Assembly: GCA_002408485.1 (NCBI GenBank)
Contig: DHSP01000006.1
Location: forward strand, 1 to 27,287
DNA: 27,287 nt
Source of the DNA: Proteiniphilum sp. UBA5283
Lineage (GTDB): Bacteria; Bacteroidota; Bacteroidia; Bacteroidales; Dysgonomonadaceae
Reading direction: 5' to 3'
The notes beneath the pieces were generated by a model, which worked only from the letters and a program-made list of their open reading frames with translations, was not told the origin of the DNA and searched no databases. The position numbers and the translations under genes are program-made. Of this stretch, positions 1 through 7,696 are shown in pieces. Every line of letters begins with the position of its first letter. Position 1 is the stretch's first letter.

Positions 1-734
1 TAAAAGTAATTGAAGTATCGGGCCTGACGAAAAAGTTCGGCAACTTTACCGCCGTCGATCACATCACCTTTGACGTGGAAGAGGGTGAGATTTTCGGGTT
101 CCTCGGTGCCAACGGTGCAGGAAAAACCACGGCCATGCAGATGCTTTGTGGCATCAGCATGCCCACGGCAGGAGCAGGAACAGTTGCGGGCTATGATATC
201 ATCAAAGAAAATGAACTGATCAAACGCAACATTGGTTACATGAGCCAGAAATTCTCGTTGTATGAAGACCTCAGAGTATGGGAAAACATCCGTCTGTTCG
301 GGGGGATCTATGGCCTTTCGGACAAGGTGATCGCCACGAAGACCAATGCGTTGCTTGAAAAATTGAACTTCCAGAAAGAGCGCAACACGCTGGTGAAATA
401 TCTGCCGCTGGGCTGGAAGCAGAAACTGGCTTTCTCGGTAGCCATCTTTCACGAGCCGAAAATTGTCTTTCTGGATGAACCGACCGGTGGTGTTGACCCG
501 GCCATGAGGAGACAGTTCTGGGAGATGATCTATGAGGCTGCCGACCAGGGAATAACCGTCTTCGTCACCACACATTACATGGATGAGGCGGAATATTGCA
601 ACCGGGTATCCATCATGGTGGACGGACACATCGATGCGCTGGATACACCCGCGGCATTGCGACGCCAGTTCAGCGCCGACTCTATGGATGAAGTTTTCCG
701 GCAGCTGGCACGCAAGGCAAAACGGGGCGATTAA
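1..734 (+). CDS. ABC exporter ATP-binding protein, YbhF-type C-terminal nucleotide-binding domain (5' partial)
   Basis: ATPase that powers the two ABC-2 permeases downstream, probably for export of drugs or other small hydrophobic molecules across the inner membrane. The reading frame is open to the left edge (first full codon at position 3, encoding KVIEVSGLTKKFG), so the true start lies outside; the GTG at 75 is internal. Visible motifs are Walker A GANGAGKT (105-128), the Q-loop MSQKFSLYEDL, Walker B IVFLDEP (about 462-482), D-loop GGVD and H-loop TTH. The ABC signature is LPLGWKQ (402-422) instead of LSGGQ, as I remember for the second ATPase domain of E. coli YbhF (LPLGFKQ). It could therefore be the last domain of a longer two-domain protein or a separate gene; the edge hides which. 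A 56-nt gap separates it from the first permease. Confidence 0.9.
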   Translation, partial: KVIEVSGLTKKFGNFTAVDHITFDVEEGEIFGFLGANGAGKTTAMQMLCGISMPTAGAGTVAGYDIIKENELIKRNIGYMSQKFSLYEDLRVWENIRLFGGIYGLSDKVIATKTNALLEKLNFQKERNTLVKYLPLGWKQKLAFSVAIFHEPKIVFLDEPTGGVDPAMRRQFWEMIYEAADQGITVFVTTHYMDEAEYCNRVSIMVDGHIDALDTPAALRRQFSADSMDEVFRQLARKAKRGD

Positions 735-790
735 CAGACAGTGCACTGGTTAAGCACAAAGCCACATCCTGATTATAAAAACATCAAAAA

Positions 791-1897
791 ATGAAACAAT
801 TTATCGCATTTGTAAAAAAGGAGTTCCACCACATCATGCGCGACAACCGGACATTGTTGATCATCCTGGGAATGCCCGTGGTGGAAATCCTGCTGTTCGG
901 CTTTGCCATCAACATGGAGGTACAGGACATTCGCGTGGCTTTCTACGACCCTACCCCCGATGATTTCACTACCGGTATTGCAGAACGTATAAGGCAGAAC
1001 TCTTACTTTAATTATCAGGGAAAAATGCAGTCGATGGAGGAAATGGAGGAATCGATGCGAAAAGGGAAACTCGATCTGGCAGTGGTATTTCCGCAAAAAT
1101 TTCAGGAGAGCATGGTGCACTCCGGCAAGGCAGCCGTACAACTGCTGTCTAACAGCTCCGATCCTAACAGGGGGTCCATCTCGGTTACCTATGCGAGTGC
1201 CATCATAGCAGGATTTCAACAGGAACAGGCCGATTTAATTCAGATTCCTTTTCGGATAGAGACCGAAAACCGGATGATCTACAACCCGCTGATGAAATCA
1301 TCCTACATGTTTGTACCGGGGATTATGGGACTGGTACTGATGATCATCTGTACCATCATGACATCGGTCTCCATCGTCCGGGAGAAGGAGCGTGGTACCA
1401 TGGAGGTACTTCTTGCATCGCCTCTGAAACAGGGAACCATGATTTTTGCGAAAACCATTCCCTACATGGTCATATCGTTCATCGATTTCATCATTATTCT
1501 GCTGTTAAGCTACTTCGTACTCGGTGTGCCTGTGAATGGAAGCCTTCTTTTGCTTTTTCTGGTTGCCATCCTCTACATAACCCTGACTTTGTCGTATGGA
1601 CTGACTGTCTCCACGCTGGTGGATAAACAGGTAAACGCAGTTATCTTCTCGGCCACTACAGCCATGATCCCGGTACTTATGCTGTCAGGGATGATCTTCC
1701 CTATAGACAATATGCCCATGGTACTGCAGACATTGTCGGCCATCGTGCCTGCACGCTGGTTTATTGAAGCAGTGCGAAAAGTAATGATCCAGGGACTGGG
1801 AATCACAATGATCTGGAAAGAAATGCTCATCCTGATTGGAATGATCCTCTTCCTGCTGGGTGTTACCATTGCTAAAACCAAAAAGCGACTTGAATAA
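791..1897 (+). CDS. ABC-2 type permease, YbhS/YbhR family (first of pair)
   Basis: Inner-membrane permease of 368 residues, partner of the upstream ATPase. The architecture is that of the ABC2_membrane_3 family: one N-terminal membrane segment (about residues 21-42), a large extracytoplasmic domain (about 43-170), then five or so membrane segments to the C terminus. The cytoplasmic coupling motif REKERGTMEVLLASP is at residues 197-211, and the typical late motif SGMIFPIDNMP followed by PARWFIEAVR is at about 299-329. The length fits the family. The ATG at 791 follows an A-rich stretch with no clear Shine-Dalgarno sequence. The family exports drugs or other small hydrophobic compounds; the substrate cannot be read from the sequence. 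Membrane-fusion and TolC-like partners, if present, must lie to the left of the window. Confidence 0.92.
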   Translation: MKQFIAFVKKEFHHIMRDNRTLLIILGMPVVEILLFGFAINMEVQDIRVAFYDPTPDDFTTGIAERIRQNSYFNYQGKMQSMEEMEESMRKGKLDLAVVFPQKFQESMVHSGKAAVQLLSNSSDPNRGSISVTYASAIIAGFQQEQADLIQIPFRIETENRMIYNPLMKSSYMFVPGIMGLVLMIICTIMTSVSIVREKERGTMEVLLASPLKQGTMIFAKTIPYMVISFIDFIIILLLSYFVLGVPVNGSLLLLFLVAILYITLTLSYGLTVSTLVDKQVNAVIFSATTAMIPVLMLSGMIFPIDNMPMVLQTLSAIVPARWFIEAVRKVMIQGLGITMIWKEMLILIGMILFLLGVTIAKTKKRLE

Positions 1898-1899
1898 AG

Positions 1900-1914
1900 G
1901 TTGAACGTTTCAAC
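1900..1914. repeat. Short perfect inverted repeat between the two permease genes
   Basis: GTTGAA-cgt-TTCAAC begins two bases after the stop codon of the first permease. It is followed by related CTGAACG and CCGAAGG words up to about 1935. A 6-bp stem with a 3-nt loop is possible in RNA, but no T-run follows, so it is not a convincing terminator. It may be an mRNA processing element or chance. Confidence 0.4.
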
Positions 1915-1952
1915 GCTGAACGCCGAAGGCTGACAGTCGAAAACCAAAAAAG

Positions 1953-3089
1953 ATGAAAACATTAAAATTCCTCATAGAGAAAGAGTTTAAACAGATGTTC
2001 AGGAATCCGTTGATTCCGAAGATGATCGTGATGTATCCCATCATGGTGCTGCTACTGTTCCCGTGGGCTGTCAGTTTTGAAATAAAAAATATCAGAATTG
2101 ATGTCGTCGATCACAGCAAAAGTACATATTCCAGAAGGCTGACCGACAAAATTGAAGCTTCCCGATACTTTATCCTGAACGACACCCCACCCGATTACCG
2201 GACTGCGATGTTGAATATGGAGCATGGCGAGACGGATATGATCCTTGAGATCCCCTCCTCATTCGATGTGGACCTGGTAAAGAACAAGGCCTCCGGCGTG
2301 GGGATGGCGGTAAACTCGGTAAACGGCACCCAGGGATTGTTGGGAAGCAACTACATCATGCAGATTGTGAACGACCTGTCGTCGGAGCTGCGCGCTGAAC
2401 TGATGCATACGTTGCCGCCACAATCGAGAGCTTCCATGATACGTATGCCACAGATTGATATTGTTCCCCAATATAAGTTTAATCCATCACTCGACTACAA
2501 AAACTTTATGATCCCCGGCTTTATGGTGCTGTTGCTCACTCTGATATGTGGCATACTGCCAGCATTGAATATCGTGATGGAAAAAGAAAACGGCACCATT
2601 CAACAGATCAACGTCACCCCGGTTAACAGAATTCACTTTATCCTGGCCAAGCTGATCCCTTTCTGGGTTGTAGGACTGGTTGTAATGATTATCTCGGTTT
2701 CTGCTGCATACCTGTTGTACGGCCTGTGGCCTGTTGGAAGTGTGATGGCAGTACTTTTCTCAGCCATCGTCTTTATTCTCTCCATATCGGGCCTGGGACT
2801 CATCATATCAAACTACTCGGAGACGATGCAACAGGCCAGCTTTCTGGTGATGTTCTTTATCCTGATACTGATTTTGCTGGGAGGAATGTTTACCCCTGTC
2901 TCCAGCATGCCGGCATGGGCACAGTTGATCGCAGTCATCAACCCGTTCAATTATCTGACAGACACATTCAGGATGCTGTATCTGAATGGTAGCAAACTGG
3001 CCGATGTTACCGGAAATCTGCTGGCATTGGGAGTGATTGCTATCGTATTAAATGGATGGGCAGTCTTTAGTTATAAGAAAAGAGGATAA
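1953..3089 (+). CDS. ABC-2 type permease, YbhR/YbhS family (second of pair)
   Basis: Second inner-membrane permease of 378 residues, a paralogue of the gene before it and presumably its heterodimer partner. It has the same plan: an N-terminal membrane segment at about residues 22-42, a long extracytoplasmic domain to about 180, and a block of C-terminal membrane helices. The coupling motif is EKENGTIQQINVTP (210-223), and the late conserved region reads GGMFTPVSSMPAWAQ followed by NPFNYLTDTFR. It starts 55 nt after the first permease. It ends at TAA before a 63-nt gap leading to the phospholipase gene, which may share the transcript. Membership of the family is clear; the substrate is unknown. 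Confidence 0.92.
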   Translation: MKTLKFLIEKEFKQMFRNPLIPKMIVMYPIMVLLLFPWAVSFEIKNIRIDVVDHSKSTYSRRLTDKIEASRYFILNDTPPDYRTAMLNMEHGETDMILEIPSSFDVDLVKNKASGVGMAVNSVNGTQGLLGSNYIMQIVNDLSSELRAELMHTLPPQSRASMIRMPQIDIVPQYKFNPSLDYKNFMIPGFMVLLLTLICGILPALNIVMEKENGTIQQINVTPVNRIHFILAKLIPFWVVGLVVMIISVSAAYLLYGLWPVGSVMAVLFSAIVFILSISGLGLIISNYSETMQQASFLVMFFILILILLGGMFTPVSSMPAWAQLIAVINPFNYLTDTFRMLYLNGSKLADVTGNLLALGVIAIVLNGWAVFSYKKRG

Positions 3090-3152
3090 TGCTGATAGGA
3101 TGATTGCAGATATTGGCCTCAGGGAGGAGAAAATAGTATAATTTACCCGACA

Positions 3153-4064
3153 ATGAAACATATATTTTTATTGTTTATTACCCTGATGTTGACTCTCTTA
3201 ACGTCTGAAATGAAAGCCCAGCCTTCAGTAAAGGCTGCCGATTCAACTAACTGGACACTTAAGAGTCTTATTGAAGGTGCAAAATCAAAAATAGCACACA
3301 ACAGACAGGAGTTATCCATGACGGAAGATGAGATCATCGGCTATATGGATGAATTACCACCCTTTTCTATCTATAAGGACAACTATTTTATCACCGGCAT
3401 CCCTTTAAACAGAAGCATCAACGGGGAGACAGCTGATGCAAAATTTCAAGTTAGCATAAGGCACAGGCTTACCTCAAGTCGGTTGCCTTTCGACTCTTTT
3501 CTCTACCTTACTTATACACAAAAATCATTTTGGGATATTTACCGGGAGTCGGCTCCGTTCAGGGACAACAACTATAATCCGGGAATCGGACTGGGAAGAT
3601 ACATCATTGTCGACAACCGTCTGACAGGTGCCGCCTTTCTACACCTGGAGCATGAATCCAATGGACGCGACAGCCTTGAATCGAGAAGCACCAACTGGAT
3701 TGGATTTTCGGGAAAGTATTTTTTCACATCCAACCTCGCAGCAAGCTTTAAAATAACAATTCCATTCATGACGGGCGAAGAGAACAGCGATTTATATGAC
3801 TACAGAGGAACAGGGTACTTCACAACAGACTACAAAACTTCGGATAATAAATGGTGGCTCTCGAGCACCTTCAGCCTCAAAAAAAGTGTAAAAGCTGTTA
3901 ACCTGAAACTTACGGCAGGCTATAAGATCTCTGACAAATTCAACCAGTATATTTTCGGAGAACTGTATAGCGGTACCGGCGACAGCCTGCTTGATTACAA
4001 GCGAAAGGATGTACAATTAAGAGTAGGAATATGTATCAAGTCCGATTTTTATAGTGTATTTTAA
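3153..4064 (+). CDS. pldA: Outer-membrane phospholipase A (OMPLA, PldA family)
   Basis: Outer-membrane enzyme that hydrolyses acyl ester bonds of phospholipids that have strayed into the outer leaflet, which helps to maintain envelope asymmetry; in E. coli it is a calcium-dependent dimer. The 303-residue product has a signal peptide (residues 1 to about 22, ending near KAQ) and then a beta-barrel. The conserved YTQKSFWD motif is at 121-128 and FRDNNYNP at 136-143. The catalytic motif is H167-E-S169-N-G-R172, with N181 in SRSTNW. The His to Ser to Asn spacing (2 and 12) equals that of E. coli H142, S144 and N156. The ATG at 3153 gives a well-formed signal peptide. The gene follows the efflux operon by 63 nt on the same strand and converges on the YeiH gene. 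Confidence 0.93.
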   Translation: MKHIFLLFITLMLTLLTSEMKAQPSVKAADSTNWTLKSLIEGAKSKIAHNRQELSMTEDEIIGYMDELPPFSIYKDNYFITGIPLNRSINGETADAKFQVSIRHRLTSSRLPFDSFLYLTYTQKSFWDIYRESAPFRDNNYNPGIGLGRYIIVDNRLTGAAFLHLEHESNGRDSLESRSTNWIGFSGKYFFTSNLAASFKITIPFMTGEENSDLYDYRGTGYFTTDYKTSDNKWWLSSTFSLKKSVKAVNLKLTAGYKISDKFNQYIFGELYSGTGDSLLDYKRKDVQLRVGICIKSDFYSVF

Positions 4065-4156
4065 ACATGACTAGCGCTTTTCTCCGGAAACAGGAACTGA
4101 AAGCGAAACTCTCTCTTTAACGAGAAATCTCACTCCTTGTAAAAAGGATTGAATTC

Positions 4157-5116
4157 CTAACGGGTCAGAAAATAGAGCGAGCCGACAGCGGTCACTACCC
4201 ACAAGGTGATGCCAAGGGCGAAGCTTCGGGGTCCTGACTTTTTGATTTCATCCAGGGTGATATTCGATCCGATCAGAAACAGGGCGATCACCATGCCCCT
4301 TTTGCCCAGCCAATTGAAGTGATCGTAACTTGCATGAAGCTCCGGAAAATAATTGGCAAAAAGAATGGCACATGCAAACAAGAGAATGAACCAGGGAAAT
4401 TTGACCGACTTCCTACCCTCATTCTTTTGCAGAAAAGCAATTACCAGTGACAAGGGGATGATCCACAACGCACGAATCAGCTTGACCGTGGTGGCAACCT
4501 GAAGGGCTTTTTCCCCATATTCAGCTCCGGCACCCACCACCGAGCTGGTATCGTGAATCGCGACGGCAGCCCAGTTGCCAAACAGCTCCTGACTCAGTCC
4601 CAACTCCCTGCCAACAAAGGGGAAGAGGAAGAGGGCTACGGCATTCAGAACGAACACAACGATCAACGCAAACGAGTTCTGGTAACTTTTACTGTTCAGG
4701 ATCGGGGCAATCGCAGCAATGGCGCTCCCTCCACAAATTGCTGTCCCGGCTGCGATAAGCGTTGCAATATTTTTTTCCACTTTAAAGAATTTTCCCAGCA
4801 GGATACCGAAAATCATCACGGAGACAACAGAAATTGCCGTGACCACAAAACCTGTTTTTGAGGCAGTGATCACATCGCTCAGACTCATCCCAAACCCCAT
4901 CAACACGATGGAGAGTTGAAGAACCGGAGAGGTATAGCGATGAAGGCTCGCATGTTTAATTTTGAACAACGAAAAGATCAATCCTGCCAAAAGGGCAATT
5001 GCCGGCGACATAAACGGCAGAAAACAGAGACAAACAAGAATGGCATAGAGCCAATTATGAAATGCTTCTCTTTTACCTGACAACTCGATCCTGCTCTCTG
5101 CTTTTATTCCTTCCAT
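4157..5116 (-). CDS. yeiH: YeiH/UPF0324 family inner-membrane protein
   Basis: Polytopic membrane protein of about 319 residues, a member of the UPF0324 family often annotated as a putative sulfate/sulfite exporter; its transport function is weakly established. Visible features are roughly ten hydrophobic segments and the family motifs LQLSIVLMGFGMSL, AAGTAICGGSAIAAIAPI, AAVAIHDTSSVVGAG and ATTVKLIRALWIIPL. The frame is open to an upstream ATG at 5185, but the ATG at 5116 is preferred because a good promoter match (5128-5159) lies inside the extra stretch and the residues it would add look unlike protein. A LysR-type gene sits 140 nt upstream on the same strand, recalling the yeiE-yeiH pairing of enterobacteria, where the two genes are divergent. 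Confidence 0.88.
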   Translation of the reverse strand: MEGIKAESRIELSGKREAFHNWLYAILVCLCFLPFMSPAIALLAGLIFSLFKIKHASLHRYTSPVLQLSIVLMGFGMSLSDVITASKTGFVVTAISVVSVMIFGILLGKFFKVEKNIATLIAAGTAICGGSAIAAIAPILNSKSYQNSFALIVVFVLNAVALFLFPFVGRELGLSQELFGNWAAVAIHDTSSVVGAGAEYGEKALQVATTVKLIRALWIIPLSLVIAFLQKNEGRKSVKFPWFILLFACAILFANYFPELHASYDHFNWLGKRGMVIALFLIGSNITLDEIKKSGPRSFALGITLWVVTAVGSLYFLTR

Positions 5117-5127
5117 ATTTTTTTGCA

Positions 5128-5159
5128 CAAAAATAACATTATGATATAGTATATGCAAA
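5128..5159 (-). promoter_or_regulatory. Candidate Bacteroidota promoter for the YeiH gene
   Basis: Reading the minus strand, TTTG (5159-5156) is followed after 20 nt by TATTTTTG (5135-5128). This fits the Bacteroidota sigma-ABfr consensus TTTG-N19-21-TAnnTTTG. Transcription would start only about 5-7 nt before the ATG at 5116, giving a nearly leaderless mRNA. The match is good, but AT-rich sequence makes chance matches possible. Confidence 0.45.
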
Positions 5160-5256
5160 TACCAAATTGTCATATACCATAACACCAGGTTATAAGAGAA
5201 GGATCATCCGGGAGATATACTGAAGTTTATCTAAATGAGTCGAATCGGTTATGCAA

Positions 5257-6144
5257 TTAAAATTTGTAATTCAGCAGGAATTGTGTAAAACGTTCTGCCT
5301 GGAGGCTTGTGTGTCCTATTTTTAGTGCAATACGAAATTTTCGGGGAAGAGTAATGCCGGTTACCTGTACCATTACAAGTGTCTTGAGGTAGAGTTCGTT
5401 CTGAACAGCCTTCTCGGAGACAATGGCCAACCCGTTGAAGTCGAGTAGAAAGTTCTTGATCGACTCAGTACTTCCCAGGTGAATCGGCGTGTTGAGATCC
5501 TCAAAACGAATCTGATGCTGGATAAAAAGCTGTCTGATCACTTCAAGGGTGCCGGAGCCCTCTTCCCGCAACACCAGGGGTATTTGAAGCAAATCTTCTT
5601 TGCTAATCGTCCCTCGCCGAGCATATAGGCTATTTTTACCTGCCACCACAATCAGTTCGTCGTGCAAAAAGTCACGATAGCGTATACCTGCCTGCGTGGA
5701 GAGGTTTTCGACCAGGGCAACGTCGATCCGGTTGTCGAGCAGCTGCTGCTCCATCTCAAACGAGTTGCCGCTCATCAGGTGCAACTGAATGTGGGGGTAA
5801 CGCTTGTGAAATGAGGCCATCACCCGGGGAATCACATATTGAGAGATGGTGGAGCTGGCACCGACCATGATCTCACCCGACTGCACGTTGTGCAGTTCCC
5901 CGATTTCAAAATCGAGGTTACGATAGAGCTGTGCAATCTCCTTGAATGCATGGTACACTCTCTCCCCGGCTCCGGTTAGGTAGATCCGGTTGCCTTTCCG
6001 TTCAAAAAGGCTGATGTCGTAACGTTGTTCCAGCTCCCGGATGTGCCGGGAGACAGCCGGCTGACTGATGTGCAGCACCTCTGCTGCCTTCGAAAAGCTC
6101 AGATTCTCTGCCACCAAAAGAAACACGGTATCCCTGTAATCCAT
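5257..6144 (-). CDS. LysR-type transcriptional regulator
   Basis: Cytoplasmic DNA-binding regulator of 295 residues. The N-terminal winged helix-turn-helix spans about residues 1-60, with the typical SFSKAAEVLHISQPAVSRHIRELEQ (13-37; recognition part SQPAVSRHI) and LFERKGNRIYLTGAG. A linker helix follows, then the periplasmic-binding-like effector domain (about 90-290), which opens with GEIMVGASSTISQYVIP. It resembles the CysB/CbbR/YeiE branch. It lies between the sugar-catabolic set and the YeiH gene on the same strand, so it could control YeiH (as in yeiE-yeiH pairs), itself, or the sugar genes; the YeiH link seems likelier. It starts at an ATG 79 nt after the symporter stop. No effector can be deduced. 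Confidence 0.93.
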   Translation of the reverse strand: MDYRDTVFLLVAENLSFSKAAEVLHISQPAVSRHIRELEQRYDISLFERKGNRIYLTGAGERVYHAFKEIAQLYRNLDFEIGELHNVQSGEIMVGASSTISQYVIPRVMASFHKRYPHIQLHLMSGNSFEMEQQLLDNRIDVALVENLSTQAGIRYRDFLHDELIVVAGKNSLYARRGTISKEDLLQIPLVLREEGSGTLEVIRQLFIQHQIRFEDLNTPIHLGSTESIKNFLLDFNGLAIVSEKAVQNELYLKTLVMVQVTGITLPRKFRIALKIGHTSLQAERFTQFLLNYKF

Positions 6145-6202
6145 ACGTTTGTTTTACGATGTTTTTTCAACAACCATCTCTGCTCACGGACATCGTTAGG
6201 GG

Positions 6203-6222
6203 TCGGACGTATAATGTTCCGA
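6203..6222. promoter_or_regulatory. Dyad after the symporter gene, possible LysR operator
   Basis: TCGGA-N10-TCCGA lies immediately after the symporter stop and about 60 nt upstream of the LysR-type start. LysR proteins bind interrupted dyads containing T-N11-A near their own promoters, and this fits in position and form. Only five bases pair on each side, so chance is a real alternative. Confidence 0.25.
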
Positions 6223-6223
6223 T

Positions 6224-7684
6224 CTATTTTGATGCTGTGTGACCGGGAGCAAATTTACTGATTAAAAAACTACTTAAAAAACCCACACCAAATATCAACA
6301 CTGTTCCGAATACAATTATCAGGTAACTATGAAACTTCGTCTGTCCGCTGAGTGTCATCCAGAATATGACCGCGATACCACATACCACACCTGCAAGTGC
6401 ATGGATTCCTTTTGGTTTCCTGGATATATAGCCCAGCAAAAACAAGCCCAGCATGCCCCCACTGAAAACTGAAGCCAGGCTCCACCATGCATCGAGCGTA
6501 CTTTTTACCGACATCATGGCCAGGCCTGTGACAACACCCAGGATTCCGAATAAAAACGACATGCTGTACAGTACCGTCATTTTCTTTTTTTCGGTCAACT
6601 CACTTTTTCCGCGCTCAAAAAAGTCGGTCAACACAATTGTTGCAGAGCTATTGACGCTGGTAGATACCGTGCTCATCCCAGCCGAGAAAATGGAAGCAAT
6701 CAACAAACCGGTTACCCCGACCGGTAGATGATTCACGATAAAATAGGGAAATACGTGATCGCCCGTGATATGATCAGGCAATAAATTCGGTTGAACCTTG
6801 AAATAAACAAACAACGCTGTACCGATGATGAAAAACAAAAAGCTCACGGGCAGGTAGATCATTCCACCGAACAGCGCAGAAAACCGGGCGCTTTTCTCAC
6901 TTTTCGTACTTTTATAGCGTTGTACATAATTCTGATCAATTCCATAGTTCTGCAAATTAATGAAAATCCCATAAATAAAGGTCACCCAAAAAGTGGGAAT
7001 ATCCAGCCTGTTGCCAAATGAACCGAGGGAAAATTTGTGATGGACTCTTCCCACCTCAAAGAACTGCGTCCATCCCTCTGGCAACGAAACAATCAATATC
7101 ACCGCGCTCGCCAGGGCTCCAACAATCAAAATGATTCCCTGAATGGCATCCGTCCAGATAACAGCCTTTATTCCACCCAACACAGAATAAACCACAACGG
7201 CCAGGCCGGTGACAATAATGATACCGGCAACACTCCAGCCCAGCATAAAGTGCAACGCCAGGGCCAGTAGAAACAAAACGGATCCGATGCGGGCAACCTG
7301 AGTTAAGAGATAACATATGGCAGCATAAGCCCTTGCCCAGTATCCAAACCGTTCTTCCAGAAAACTATAGGCAGAAATGCTGTGAATGTTCCGGTAAAAT
7401 GGGACAAAGTATTTTGCAGCAATAAGAGATGCAACGGGAATAGACAAACTAAAGACAAACGAATTCCAATTGCCGAGATAAGCACTCCCGGGCAGTGCCA
7501 AAAAACTGATGCTGCTCAAATAGGTGGCAAAAATGGACATGCCTGCCACAAATCCCGGTATGGTACCTCCACCCCGGGTATAATCGGAAACATCTCTGTT
7601 CTTCTTTACGAAAGAAACACCAAAAAGAACAGTTCCAAATGTAAAGAGGAAGAAAATGGCAATATCGAAGAAATGTATGTTCAT
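6224..7684 (-). CDS. Sodium:solute symporter (SSS family)
   Basis: Inner-membrane Na+-coupled importer of 486 residues with about 13 membrane segments. Family signatures are seen at residues 165-182 (VYSVLGGIKAVIWTDAIQ), at DQNYVQRY (250-257), and in the Na+-site helix FSAGMSTVSTSVNSSA (333-348). The N terminus TRGGGTIPGFVAGMSIFATYLSSIS is also typical. Related proteins carry sugars, sialic acid or sugar acids. Here the neighbours (aldolase, lactonase, two sugar-type dehydrogenases) suggest a monosaccharide or aldonate released by the upstream hydrolases. It starts 12 nt after the aldolase stop and is the last gene of the catabolic set. No helix count was computed; this is read by eye. Confidence 0.92.
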   Translation of the reverse strand: MNIHFFDIAIFFLFTFGTVLFGVSFVKKNRDVSDYTRGGGTIPGFVAGMSIFATYLSSISFLALPGSAYLGNWNSFVFSLSIPVASLIAAKYFVPFYRNIHSISAYSFLEERFGYWARAYAAICYLLTQVARIGSVLFLLALALHFMLGWSVAGIIIVTGLAVVVYSVLGGIKAVIWTDAIQGIILIVGALASAVILIVSLPEGWTQFFEVGRVHHKFSLGSFGNRLDIPTFWVTFIYGIFINLQNYGIDQNYVQRYKSTKSEKSARFSALFGGMIYLPVSFLFFIIGTALFVYFKVQPNLLPDHITGDHVFPYFIVNHLPVGVTGLLIASIFSAGMSTVSTSVNSSATIVLTDFFERGKSELTEKKKMTVLYSMSFLFGILGVVTGLAMMSVKSTLDAWWSLASVFSGGMLGLFLLGYISRKPKGIHALAGVVCGIAVIFWMTLSGQTKFHSYLIIVFGTVLIFGVGFLSSFLISKFAPGHTASK

Positions 7685-7696
7685 GGATACCGTTTT

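Noticed and set aside
773..1219. Open frame of 148 codons on the minus strand, opposite the first permease
   Set aside because: Histidine- and cysteine-rich nonsense-like translation opposite a clear permease; no supporting feature.
4134..4148. Hairpin TCCTT-GTAAA-AAGGA between the convergent phospholipase and YeiH genes
   Set aside because: Only a 5-bp AT-rich stem and no T-run on either side; not enough to call a terminator.
5117..5185. Upstream extension of the YeiH reading frame to an earlier ATG
   Set aside because: The extra 23 residues look unlike protein, and the extension contains the best promoter match in the window.
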